Below, piece by piece: positions 36,439 to 44,247 of a DNA stretch of 64,000 nucleotides. Source of the stretch: JAALKW01 sp963974485 (GTDB lineage: Bacteria; Pseudomonadota; Gammaproteobacteria; Legionellales; Legionellaceae); the NCBI GenBank assembly GCA_963974485.1, contig CAXBBS010000005.1, forward strand, positions 62,001 to 126,000, in the 5' to 3' direction. How positions within the stretch are numbered: the first letter of the stretch is position 1; each line of letters begins with the position of its first letter. The notes under the pieces are model-generated. The model had not been told where the DNA came from and ran no database searches. It was given only the letters and a program-made list of their open reading frames with translations. The position numbers and the translations under genes were made by a program.

Positions 36439-38850
36439 TTGAATAAAGTAAGAATCGTATCAGGTCTGAGTGATTTCGACCAGGTCAAACATGATATTTT
36501 GTTCTATACTAAAGCAAAGTGTGTTATCAAGGTGATTGGCGTGGGAGAATTGGATCAATTACAGCAAGGGTATCGGGATAATATTGATGCGCTGCGTGCC
36601 GCAAGTGATGCCGAGTTTGGTATTGTATCAAGGCGCGTCATGACTTCTGAAGGTGATACGTGGTCACGTGATGCAACCCGGGCCTATGCATTAGGTGATC
36701 CCAAACGCCCACCTCATGATGCGGCAATGATTGAAGCGAATAATACTTTGCTTCGTATGTTGGCACGTCTTCGACCGATTGATTATATGCTTTCGAAGCA
36801 TGAAGATGAGTTTCTGGATGATAACAAGCGACAAGAATTAAGAAATAATCTCAAAAGTATGTTTGAAGCAGAAAAAATACGTATTTTAGATAGAGCGGAA
36901 GACTTGCCGTTAGAAAAAAATGCACGAACCACGAAAGCCATGCATAAGATAGAAAAAGAATTTAATACTTTTTTAATTAAAACCTTACACAAAGCCAATT
37001 TAACCAAAGGATGCTCGACTCAGCACGATGCCGAAGCACTTTTATCGCATTATAAAATATTATACAGCGTGCTTGACCCAGCCATGCCGTTGGTCACGCT
37101 GACGTATGATAAAGACGCTGGAATACTTCAACGTGAAACCCAATATCCTGTGACAGAAAAAACGGAATTCCAGAAAGGTTACGAAGATACGTTAAAAACC
37201 GTCATACCTTATCCTGTAGGGGCGGAAGTTAATGCGCATACCGAACATAACGAAGCAGAGCAGCTGGCGGATAAGTGTTTTGCTGATCTGCTGGTAGCGG
37301 ATGATCGTATGCTCACCTCACAAGCACGTAAAAGTCACCTGGTGGGCGTGAAAAATGCTTTTATTGTGAAAGTTGAAACCCAGGGATGTGCATATGGCTT
37401 TGAGTTGGAGAGGGATAAAGAAGAAATCGAAGATCCAGCTCCCCTTTGGCTGGGTCGTATGGGGGTGCCGGTTTACGTTGGTCCAGGTGAAAAATACACG
37501 AATGCGCATGTTAAGGCGAATTTAGAGCAGTTACAGCATGCGGCTAAAAAATATATGCGCAAGCATGATCGTGAGTTGAATATCCATCTGACAACACTTA
37601 ATACAGATACAAGTATTGATGGTGAAAAACAAGATGTCATGATTGATGGTTTGCATAAAGCTATGAAGGGCACAACACATGATATATCCGTGGTTCCAAC
37701 CAACGATATGGGTATGCTTTACACGCCTCAAGTGGCTGACCCAATTAAGCTCTTGATGGAAAAAGAGGGTAAGGCTCAACCCGGTCAAAAAGCGGATCGA
37801 CTCGATTTAGCCGTGGATGTGGTACTTAAAGCAAAGGGTCAGGATAACACCATAAGTTTTGTTAATTGCGCCAGTGGGATTGATCGTACCGGTACCGTGA
37901 TTGAAGCGGCGATTCAACAGCATACCGTAACAAAATTGGAGGCTGATAAGTCTGCCGTTGAAAACATGCGTGCCAGGGGATTTAATTCAGCTGAAATGAC
38001 ACACCATATGGTGCCGGGCACACCGGGTATGAAACCATGTTCACAAGCAAACAATTGGTTTGGTTGGGGAAGAAAAACATTTAATGATTTAGTTGGGGGT
38101 GAATTTTATCTCAAAACAGCTCTGCTCAATAAAAAAAATAAAGTTAAAAACGTAGAGTGCTTGAAAAGACCGAGCACTTTATTATTTGATGAATTTACAC
38201 GCAATGAGCAAAAACTTAAGCAGCTGTTGTTGTCGGTATCAGAATCAAACAAAACAGATCATTTGTGTGCTGACATGATCAAGGCAGCAAAGAAAATTTT
38301 AGTGAAAGCAAGTAATCGGTCAGCGTTTAAAACAAAGGACTATGAGCAAATTAATCAGGTTTATGTGCTGGTTTCGCACGTCTTAGAGCAAGCCGGCACG
38401 ACACCTATGAACGCAAAATCACTTAATGATGTGGGTTTGGGCTTGAAACGAATCAATAACATCATGCAGGAGCTTCCTAATGCGCGATCACTCAAAAAGA
38501 AAATCCAAAATTTTGTATTTACAACGGTTGTCGTGCTTGCCACAGCAGCTTTATTAACCGTACCTTGGTTTAATGCAATCTTTGTCGTTGCGAGTGCGCT
38601 GGTTATGTTGAGTAGTGCAAAAGTAGGGGCTACTTTGGGTATATATGGCGTACTTGCTAAAAAAGCACTTGTCTTCTCGTTGCCTGGTGCTGATGAATTG
38701 TTAGCGGATCCTAGCGTTCGGGATAAAACAAAATCGTTTACTCAGGCAGGTCAGACTTTTTTTGACCAGCATAACAAAACACTTCAAGATAAGCTTAAGC
38801 CTGACCCTGACGCAGAGCTAGACCATGATGTCATCCCAAATAAAATCTGA
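36439..38850 (+). CDS. SidP-like CX5R phosphoinositide phosphatase candidate with C-terminal membrane hairpin
   Basis: 803 residues. FVNCASGIDRTGTV (Cys477 to Arg483) is a CX5R phosphatase P-loop of the CxSGxDRTG kind seen in SidF/SidP-type Legionella effectors and INPP4 phosphatases. The ~470 residues before it are mixed alpha/beta without a known domain. Residues ~692-745 contain two hydrophobic segments (TTVVVLATAALLTVPWF, FVVASALVMLSSA) that could anchor it to a membrane, followed by a soluble acidic tail. The start is uncertain: a TTG at 36439, only 29 bp from the divergent proS start, with a weak AAGG. Predicted to act on host phosphoinositides; inference. Confidence 0.65.
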   Translation: MNKVRIVSGLSDFDQVKHDILFYTKAKCVIKVIGVGELDQLQQGYRDNIDALRAASDAEFGIVSRRVMTSEGDTWSRDATRAYALGDPKRPPHDAAMIEANNTLLRMLARLRPIDYMLSKHEDEFLDDNKRQELRNNLKSMFEAEKIRILDRAEDLPLEKNARTTKAMHKIEKEFNTFLIKTLHKANLTKGCSTQHDAEALLSHYKILYSVLDPAMPLVTLTYDKDAGILQRETQYPVTEKTEFQKGYEDTLKTVIPYPVGAEVNAHTEHNEAEQLADKCFADLLVADDRMLTSQARKSHLVGVKNAFIVKVETQGCAYGFELERDKEEIEDPAPLWLGRMGVPVYVGPGEKYTNAHVKANLEQLQHAAKKYMRKHDRELNIHLTTLNTDTSIDGEKQDVMIDGLHKAMKGTTHDISVVPTNDMGMLYTPQVADPIKLLMEKEGKAQPGQKADRLDLAVDVVLKAKGQDNTISFVNCASGIDRTGTVIEAAIQQHTVTKLEADKSAVENMRARGFNSAEMTHHMVPGTPGMKPCSQANNWFGWGRKTFNDLVGGEFYLKTALLNKKNKVKNVECLKRPSTLLFDEFTRNEQKLKQLLLSVSESNKTDHLCADMIKAAKKILVKASNRSAFKTKDYEQINQVYVLVSHVLEQAGTTPMNAKSLNDVGLGLKRINNIMQELPNARSLKKKIQNFVFTTVVVLATAALLTVPWFNAIFVVASALVMLSSAKVGATLGIYGVLAKKALVFSLPGADELLADPSVRDKTKSFTQAGQTFFDQHNKTLQDKLKPDPDAELDHDVIPNKI

Positions 38851-39038
38851 ATTTTTTCATGATTCTCGTCGAGTTACTTACTTGGTTATTTTTGTTAGGT
38901 AATACGTATATAGTTCTTTAAATACTCCATCACTTTGTTATGATAGATACTATCTCGTAGGGCGTAGGGATTGGCTATGAGTTTTCAGTTTGGCGAAGTT
39001 GTTGCCTAATCTCACGTATACATATTAGGGATCTCTTC

Positions 39039-40520
39039 ATGAAAACAGATTCTTTTATTGCACGCTTACTCAGTGGCGTTGTCGCTTTATGCTTATTAAA
39101 TGCGGTACAGGCGGCGGGCCCTGTCTGGACACTTACACCACTCACAGCAACCACACGTTCGGTTCCATCAAACGACACGGCGATTGTGCAATATCAAGTA
39201 ACCAATCAATCCAAAATAGCACGTACACTCACGATGCAATCGATTCCCGGAGTTACGCAATTAACGACGGGGTTGGGTGTGTGCGGCCGCTCGTTCGCAC
39301 TCACGGGGAAGGCCTCATGCACGCTTTCGTTGCAAATCGACGGTAGTTTATTAACACGGCCTATTGATGATGGACCGGTTGTTTGTACCAACGGCTCGGA
39401 GTTTCTGTGCTATCGCCCGGCATCTGACAATGTTCTTCGTATCACACAAGCCTCACCGATTACCGATGCAACGATTTCTGTCACCGGCTCGCCCTTGACG
39501 TTAGTCGCCACGGGAGTAAGTGGGACATTGACGATTAATAATCTATCTTTGATTGTTACGGCGACAAACATAGCATCTGATTTTACAGGTACGGCGCTGG
39601 AAGGAGAGGTAACCGAAACAGATAATACATGTGCCAGTGTGCCTCCATTAGGCAGTTGCACGTTGACCTATACACCAGGAGATACGGAACTTACGTTGAC
39701 GAATTTTCCAATTCAAGGCGACAATACGAATGCGTTGATAGCGGCGATTGATGTTGATTCAGGGATTACTGTGTCCGGAGTGAGCCCTGCTTCAGGCCCG
39801 GCTTCGGGGGGTACGGGGGTGGTTGTGAGCGGTTCCGGATTTACCGGCGTTACGAGTGTGACATTTGGAGGCGTGGTGGCGACCAGCATCAATGTTGTAG
39901 ATTCAACAACGATTACGGCTGTCATACCTGTGCATGCAGTTGGAGCTGTTGATGTGGTGGTTACCGGTCCTACGGGTAGCGAGACGGATACGAACGGTTA
40001 CACCTACGAGACCACAGCCGTGGGGCAATCAGCTTATGGTGGTAAAATTGCTTGCCTTAATGGGGATAAAGCTAATTTAATTGCGTCGACAGCGGATAAT
40101 GGTTCGGATATTGAGTGGGGCGGGCTTGACATACAAACGTTTGCGAGAAGCACCACCGATGGTGCAGCAAATACTGCGACGATAGTAAGTGTCTTAGGAG
40201 CAGGTGTTTATGCGGCCCAAGTATGCGATGATTATCAAGTAGACTCACAAGGCAACACCCCTTGTGAAGCAGGGAACACCTGTTACGATGATTGGTTTTT
40301 GCCTGCGGGCTTTAATTTGAGCGACTCAGGTCAGCTTAATTGTTTGTATGTTAACCGAACGGCTATTGGCGGGTTCACAACTTTATTATACTGGAGCTCT
40401 ACTGAATCTGGTGAGTCGAACGCGTGGTCTCAATATTTTCTTGACGGTCAGCAGTACGACAGTATTCCAAAAAATTCTTCAAATCCAAACACACGTTGTG
40501 TACGGGCGTTTACGCCTTAG
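39039..40520 (+). CDS. Secreted protein with IPT/TIG and Lcl-C (DUF1566) domains
   Basis: 493 residues. Signal peptide MKTDSFIARLLSGVVALCLL ending at VQA. An N-terminal domain (25-135) is shared with the products at 1-302 and 40551. A beta-rich Thr domain (~140-245) follows, then an IPT/TIG immunoglobulin-like domain (~248-330: VSGVSPASGPASGGTGVVVS, SVTFGG, YTYE), and a C-terminal DUF1566/Lcl-C domain (YDDWFLPAG, LYWSSTESGE, NTRCVRAFTP) as in the Legionella collagen-like adhesin. Probably surface-exposed or secreted and adhesive. AGGG lies 9 nt before the ATG. Confidence 0.75.
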   Translation: MKTDSFIARLLSGVVALCLLNAVQAAGPVWTLTPLTATTRSVPSNDTAIVQYQVTNQSKIARTLTMQSIPGVTQLTTGLGVCGRSFALTGKASCTLSLQIDGSLLTRPIDDGPVVCTNGSEFLCYRPASDNVLRITQASPITDATISVTGSPLTLVATGVSGTLTINNLSLIVTATNIASDFTGTALEGEVTETDNTCASVPPLGSCTLTYTPGDTELTLTNFPIQGDNTNALIAAIDVDSGITVSGVSPASGPASGGTGVVVSGSGFTGVTSVTFGGVVATSINVVDSTTITAVIPVHAVGAVDVVVTGPTGSETDTNGYTYETTAVGQSAYGGKIACLNGDKANLIASTADNGSDIEWGGLDIQTFARSTTDGAANTATIVSVLGAGVYAAQVCDDYQVDSQGNTPCEAGNTCYDDWFLPAGFNLSDSGQLNCLYVNRTAIGGFTTLLYWSSTESGESNAWSQYFLDGQQYDSIPKNSSNPNTRCVRAFTP

Positions 40521-40531
40521 CCTGGCGTAAA
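40509..40531 (+). terminator. Hairpin between the tandem IPT/Lcl-C genes
   Basis: TTTACGCC (40509-40516) and GGCGTAAA (40524-40531) form a perfect 8-bp stem with a 7-nt loop that includes the stop codon; AATATTT follows. It could reduce read-through into the second copy, which has no matching hairpin at its own end. Confidence 0.45.
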
Positions 40532-40550
40532 ATATTTAAGGGAGCTCTTC

Positions 40551-41756
40551 ATGAAATCAAATTATTTTATTGCCCGCTTGTTCAGTGGCGTCGTAGCTTT
40601 ATGTTTTTTGAGTGCGGCACAGGCGGCTAGTCCAGTCTGGACGCTTACACCACTCACAGCAACCACATTCGCAGTTCCATCCAACGACACAGCGATCGTT
40701 CAATATCAAGTGAAGAATCAATCCACGACAGTACGCACACTTGCGATGCAATCTATTCCTGGGGTCACGCAATTAACGACGGGGCTGGGAGTCTGCGGCA
40801 ATCCGTTTGTACTCACGGGAAAAGCTTCTTGCACACTTTCGTTGCAAATCGACGGTAGCCAATTAACTCGTCCTATTGATGATGGGCCGGTTGTTTGTGC
40901 AAATGACTCAGAATTTTTGTGTTATCGCCCGGCTCGTCGTAATAACCTCCATATTACACAAGCTCCACTACCTGACACCGGTGTAAGCCCTGCTTCCGGT
41001 GCGGCGTCTGGTGGTACCGGTGTGACACTCAAGGGTGTAGACTTTACCGGTGCTACGGATGTTATGTTTGGAAGTGTTGTGGCAACCAGTGTGAATGTGG
41101 TGGATTCAACAACGATAACGGCCGTTACACCGGCTCATGCAATAGGGCCTGTAGATGTGATGATTACGACGCCCAATGGCCCTGAGACGTATACCGATGG
41201 CTACACCTATGAGACCACAGCTGTTGGACAACCGGCTTTTGGGGGAACAATTGCTTGTCTTAATGGAGGTCTGAACGATTTGATTGCTGCGCGTGCTGAT
41301 AATAGTCCGGGTATACCATGGGGCGTGCAGAAATATATAGAGGCGATAAGTACGAGCGATGGAGCGGCGAACACGGTAAAAATTGTTGATTGTTTAACGA
41401 ATAGCATCGGTTGCACTAACCCTCCTACTCCAATAGGGATAGATACTTATGCGGCAGGTATTTGTAGTACGTATGAAGTTGATTCACAAGGTAACACCCC
41501 GTGTAAACCAGAAAATGCTTGTTACGACGATTGGTTTTTGCCGGCTGTCTCGGCATTTGGCGCTCCAACTCAACTCAATTGTTTGTATGCAAATCAAGCT
41601 GAAATTGGTGGATTCACCACCAGTGAAGATTACTGGAGTTCTACTGAGTTTGGTGGTGATGAGGCATATATTCAAGGCTTTGGTAGCGGTCTTATTTTTG
41701 AACAAAATAAGCTTGTATCTGAACACACACGTTGTGTGAGTGTGTTTACGCCTTAG
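40551..41756 (+). CDS. Tandem paralogue: secreted IPT/Lcl-C protein lacking the middle domain
   Basis: 401 residues, a close copy of its upstream neighbour: same signal peptide pattern (FIARLFSGVVALCFLSAAQA), same N-terminal domain, IPT domain (VSPASGAASGGTGVTLKGVD) and DUF1566/Lcl-C domain (YDDWFLPA, YWSSTEFGG, TRCVSVFTP). It lacks the ~105-residue Thr-rich module of the first copy. Even the ribosome-site region (AGGGAGCTCTTCATG against AGGGATCTCTTCATG) is duplicated, so the pair arose by tandem duplication followed by loss or gain of the module. Confidence 0.75.
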   Translation: MKSNYFIARLFSGVVALCFLSAAQAASPVWTLTPLTATTFAVPSNDTAIVQYQVKNQSTTVRTLAMQSIPGVTQLTTGLGVCGNPFVLTGKASCTLSLQIDGSQLTRPIDDGPVVCANDSEFLCYRPARRNNLHITQAPLPDTGVSPASGAASGGTGVTLKGVDFTGATDVMFGSVVATSVNVVDSTTITAVTPAHAIGPVDVMITTPNGPETYTDGYTYETTAVGQPAFGGTIACLNGGLNDLIAARADNSPGIPWGVQKYIEAISTSDGAANTVKIVDCLTNSIGCTNPPTPIGIDTYAAGICSTYEVDSQGNTPCKPENACYDDWFLPAVSAFGAPTQLNCLYANQAEIGGFTTSEDYWSSTEFGGDEAYIQGFGSGLIFEQNKLVSEHTRCVSVFTP

Positions 41757-41786
41757 GGTCACGTTGCTTCGTCTATCGTGATCTTG

Positions 41787-41802
41787 CCCGATTAAGTTCG
41801 GG
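41787..41802. terminator. Short bidirectional hairpin between convergent genes
   Basis: CCCGA (41787-41791) and TCGGG (41798-41802) pair around a 6-nt loop in the 46-bp gap between the IPT/Lcl-C gene and the convergent RHH gene, next to the latter's stop. A short stem; a weak terminator. Confidence 0.35.
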
Positions 41803-42012
41803 TTACCCGGTGTTTTCTTGACTACGTTTCATTTTGTATTCTTTCCAGTCATTATCCGAGTTAAAAATATACTTACAAGCCTGCTCTATAAAATAGTCTC
41901 TATATTTGATATCAGCCCATTCACAATATTGTTCAACTTCGTTTAAGACGGTATTGCTAATGCGTACGCGTAATTGTGTTTTTTCATCATTAGGTTGGGG
42001 CATGATCAGCAT
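41803..42012 (-). CDS. Small ribbon-helix-helix-like DNA-binding protein
   Basis: 69 residues. KTQLRVRISNTVLNEVEQYC fits an RHH beta-strand and first helix, and KYRDYFIEQACKYIF the second helix; the tail is charged. It resembles small regulators or antitoxins, but no toxin gene is paired with it. ATGs occur at 42012 and 42003. Hypothesis: it autoregulates from the AT-rich gap upstream. Confidence 0.6.
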   Translation of the reverse strand: MLIMPQPNDEKTQLRVRISNTVLNEVEQYCEWADIKYRDYFIEQACKYIFNSDNDWKEYKMKRSQENTG

Positions 42013-42253
42013 GGTTAGAACTCCATTAAAATATATTTATATTTAATTGATTATAAATAAATGACAAAAAAAAACAATAACCCGACTTATTTTAATGCCA
42101 TTATTAGACTCATTATTTTTGACATATAATATTATCTAGTGTTACGGTGTAATCACATTATTTTTTATTTCAAGTGACATATTGGTATTTAATAAATGTG
42201 CCGCTTAAGTTCTTAAGGATGTTTGTGTTGTTTAACGAGAGCTGGAGGTAAAG
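42013..42253. promoter_or_regulatory. AT-rich divergent regulatory region
   Basis: This 241-bp gap separates the RHH gene and the 42254 gene. It contains TTGACA at 42119-42124 overlapping a TATAAT at 42125-42130, and a striking CTTAAG-TT-CTTAAG (42204-42217) 37 bp before the ATG at 42254, an operator-like repeat. No coding sequence is seen. Confidence 0.45.
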
Positions 42254-42751
42254 ATGTCAGTAGGTATGCATGCGGATAAAGATATTAATAAAATCATTGC
42301 TAAAAGTTTTGATTTATTGAGATTTAGACCTATTTTTAAAGACTATGATGAGTATCGCTCACAAAGCAGAGAGTATCTCGATGTTATTTTACATACAAAC
42401 GAACTACAGCAATTAAGAGAAAATGTTTATTACAAACAAACAACAGATAATCTTAAAACTCATTATGCAGATATTTTTGATGGTATCGCCGAAATTACGC
42501 TGACTTTAAAAGGTAATCAAAATAAAACAAGCAAAGTTTATGAGCTAAAAGAAAAAGTTTCTGAACTGGATTTTAGTCCGCCTTATCTTCAAGAAAAAGT
42601 GTTTGATCTTAATTCAAAATGCAGCAGCACGGCTATGAGACAAGCACAAAAAAATCGTTCTCACTATCAGTTCATTCTTGCGAAAGCACGGGTTAAAGTT
42701 GCAATTAAGCAATACTTGCATGAACCCCAATACATGATGGATATCTGCTAA
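42254..42751 (+). CDS. Hypothetical helical protein
   Basis: 165 residues, unrecognised. Rich in Lys, Gln, Asn and Glu and predicted mostly helical; no signal peptide, membrane segment or motif. GGAGG lies 6 nt before the ATG, a strong ribosome site, so it is probably expressed. It follows an operator-like CTTAAG repeat and precedes nhaA. Effector or regulator cannot be told apart. Confidence 0.55.
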   Translation: MSVGMHADKDINKIIAKSFDLLRFRPIFKDYDEYRSQSREYLDVILHTNELQQLRENVYYKQTTDNLKTHYADIFDGIAEITLTLKGNQNKTSKVYELKEKVSELDFSPPYLQEKVFDLNSKCSSTAMRQAQKNRSHYQFILAKARVKVAIKQYLHEPQYMMDIC

Positions 42752-42774
42752 ACATTCTCTGGCTATGCTTGACG

Positions 42775-42806
42775 ACGCGCCCGACCTAAATTTTTCTAGG
42801 GCGCGT
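42775..42806 (+). terminator. Hairpin before nhaA
   Basis: ACGCGCCC (42775-42782) and GGGCGCGT (42799-42806) form a perfect 8-bp GC-rich stem, with CCTA/TAGG able to extend pairing inside the 16-nt loop. It lies 23 bp after the 42254 gene. No U-run follows, so it may be a Rho-independent-like stop or an mRNA structure in front of nhaA. Confidence 0.4.
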
Positions 42807-42840
42807 TATGATTGAATCTAGAGCTTTGGAGAAAAAATAA

Positions 42841-44247
42841 ATGATGTTATCAATATTAAATAATCATAATCCACATGAAGATAAAGGGGTGTTTGAGCAA
42901 AAGGTCGAAGAAATATCTTCGACATTGCATCATTTTATTGATGCCCAACTTTTTACCAGTGCATTATTATTTATTTGTATTTTTATTGCAGTTTTTATGA
43001 GTAATATTGATGCGGCCCATCGTAGTTATCAGACGTTGATTAACATGCCGTTTGGTCTTCATTTCAATGGATATATCATTAATACAACATTACGCCATTT
43101 TGTCAATGATCTCCTATTAACCATATTTTTTTTCGTGCTGGGCCTTGAGGTTAAACGAGAATTTGTTATTGGGGAGTTATCAGAGCTTTCGAAATCGATG
43201 TATGTCGTGCTTTGCGCCATAGGAGGTGCATTATTGCCGATCGCTTCATATTGCTTCATTAATTATAACAATCCTGAAACAATAAACGGTTGGGCCATAC
43301 CTATGGCAACCGATACGGCTTTAGCAATAGGTGTGATGTATTTATTTAAAAACAAAATATCGAAAAAAGCATTTACTTTAGTGGCTTCACTCGCTGTTAT
43401 TGATGATATTTTGATTATTATTGTTATCGCCTTGTTTTATTCTCCTCAATTTAATTTAACGATGTTTTTAGGTGCCTCGGTTGTCTTTTTGAGCCTTGTG
43501 ATGATGAATGTATGTGGTTTTCGTCACCCATTAATATATATCATTTTGGGTTTATTTCTTTGGTTTTGTATCGAACAGGCAGGTATTCATGGGACAATTT
43601 CAGGGATTTTAGTTGCTATGTGCATTCCTGCACGTCCAAAGAAAAAACCGAAAGTCGCCGTAAAAAAAATCCGTAAACTTTTGAATAAATTTGAAGATGA
43701 ATACAGTGAAGAAAAGCATTTGCTAGAAGAAGGGATGCCGCATGACTTATTAGAAGGCGTGACGGATGTGTCATTAGAAGCTACAACACCGCTCAAACGC
43801 TGGGAAAATCGATTAGAAATACCGGTTTTAGTTTTGGTCTTACCGTTATTTGCACTCACCAATGGGGGCTTTCATATTGATTTTTCACACTTGAGTCATA
43901 CGTTATCGAGCACACTTTTTTGGGGGATTTTTATTAGTCTCGTTTTTGCTAAGCCGGCAGGGTTATTGTTGACTTCATGGGTTGTGCAAAAACTAGGTAT
44001 CGCCTCACGGCCTAAAGGTATTGAATATTATGACTTTGTTGTGATTTCTTTTTTAGCAGGTATTGGATATACCATGTCAATATTTACCTCTGAATTGTCT
44101 TTTTCTTCACATATCTTGTCGGATATGGCTAAGCTCTCAATCTTGATTAGCGCGCTTGTTTCAGCGCTGATTGCCATGAGCTTGATGAGGATCAAACAAA
44201 TAGATGCTGCTGTCGGCGAGCGTGCCAAGTCAAGATCGAATGATTAA
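42841..44247 (+). CDS. nhaA: Na+/H+ antiporter NhaA
   Basis: Electrogenic sodium/proton antiporter of the inner membrane. NDLLLTIFFFVLGLEVKREF, AIPMATDTALAIGVMY and LAVIDDILIIIVIALFY, the last with the paired Asp of the ion site. 468 residues, longer than E. coli NhaA (388), mainly because of a charged loop (~260-310: KKKPKVAVKK, KFEDEYSEEKHLLEEG). GGAG lies upstream. The stop overlaps that of the convergent sulP gene. Confidence 0.93.
   Translation: MMLSILNNHNPHEDKGVFEQKVEEISSTLHHFIDAQLFTSALLFICIFIAVFMSNIDAAHRSYQTLINMPFGLHFNGYIINTTLRHFVNDLLLTIFFFVLGLEVKREFVIGELSELSKSMYVVLCAIGGALLPIASYCFINYNNPETINGWAIPMATDTALAIGVMYLFKNKISKKAFTLVASLAVIDDILIIIVIALFYSPQFNLTMFLGASVVFLSLVMMNVCGFRHPLIYIILGLFLWFCIEQAGIHGTISGILVAMCIPARPKKKPKVAVKKIRKLLNKFEDEYSEEKHLLEEGMPHDLLEGVTDVSLEATTPLKRWENRLEIPVLVLVLPLFALTNGGFHIDFSHLSHTLSSTLFWGIFISLVFAKPAGLLLTSWVVQKLGIASRPKGIEYYDFVVISFLAGIGYTMSIFTSELSFSSHILSDMAKLSILISALVSALIAMSLMRIKQIDAAVGERAKSRSND

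Noticed and set aside
41803..42751. Toxin-antitoxin module made of the RHH protein and the 165-residue orphan
   Set aside because: The genes are divergent, not in an operon, and the orphan has no toxin motif.
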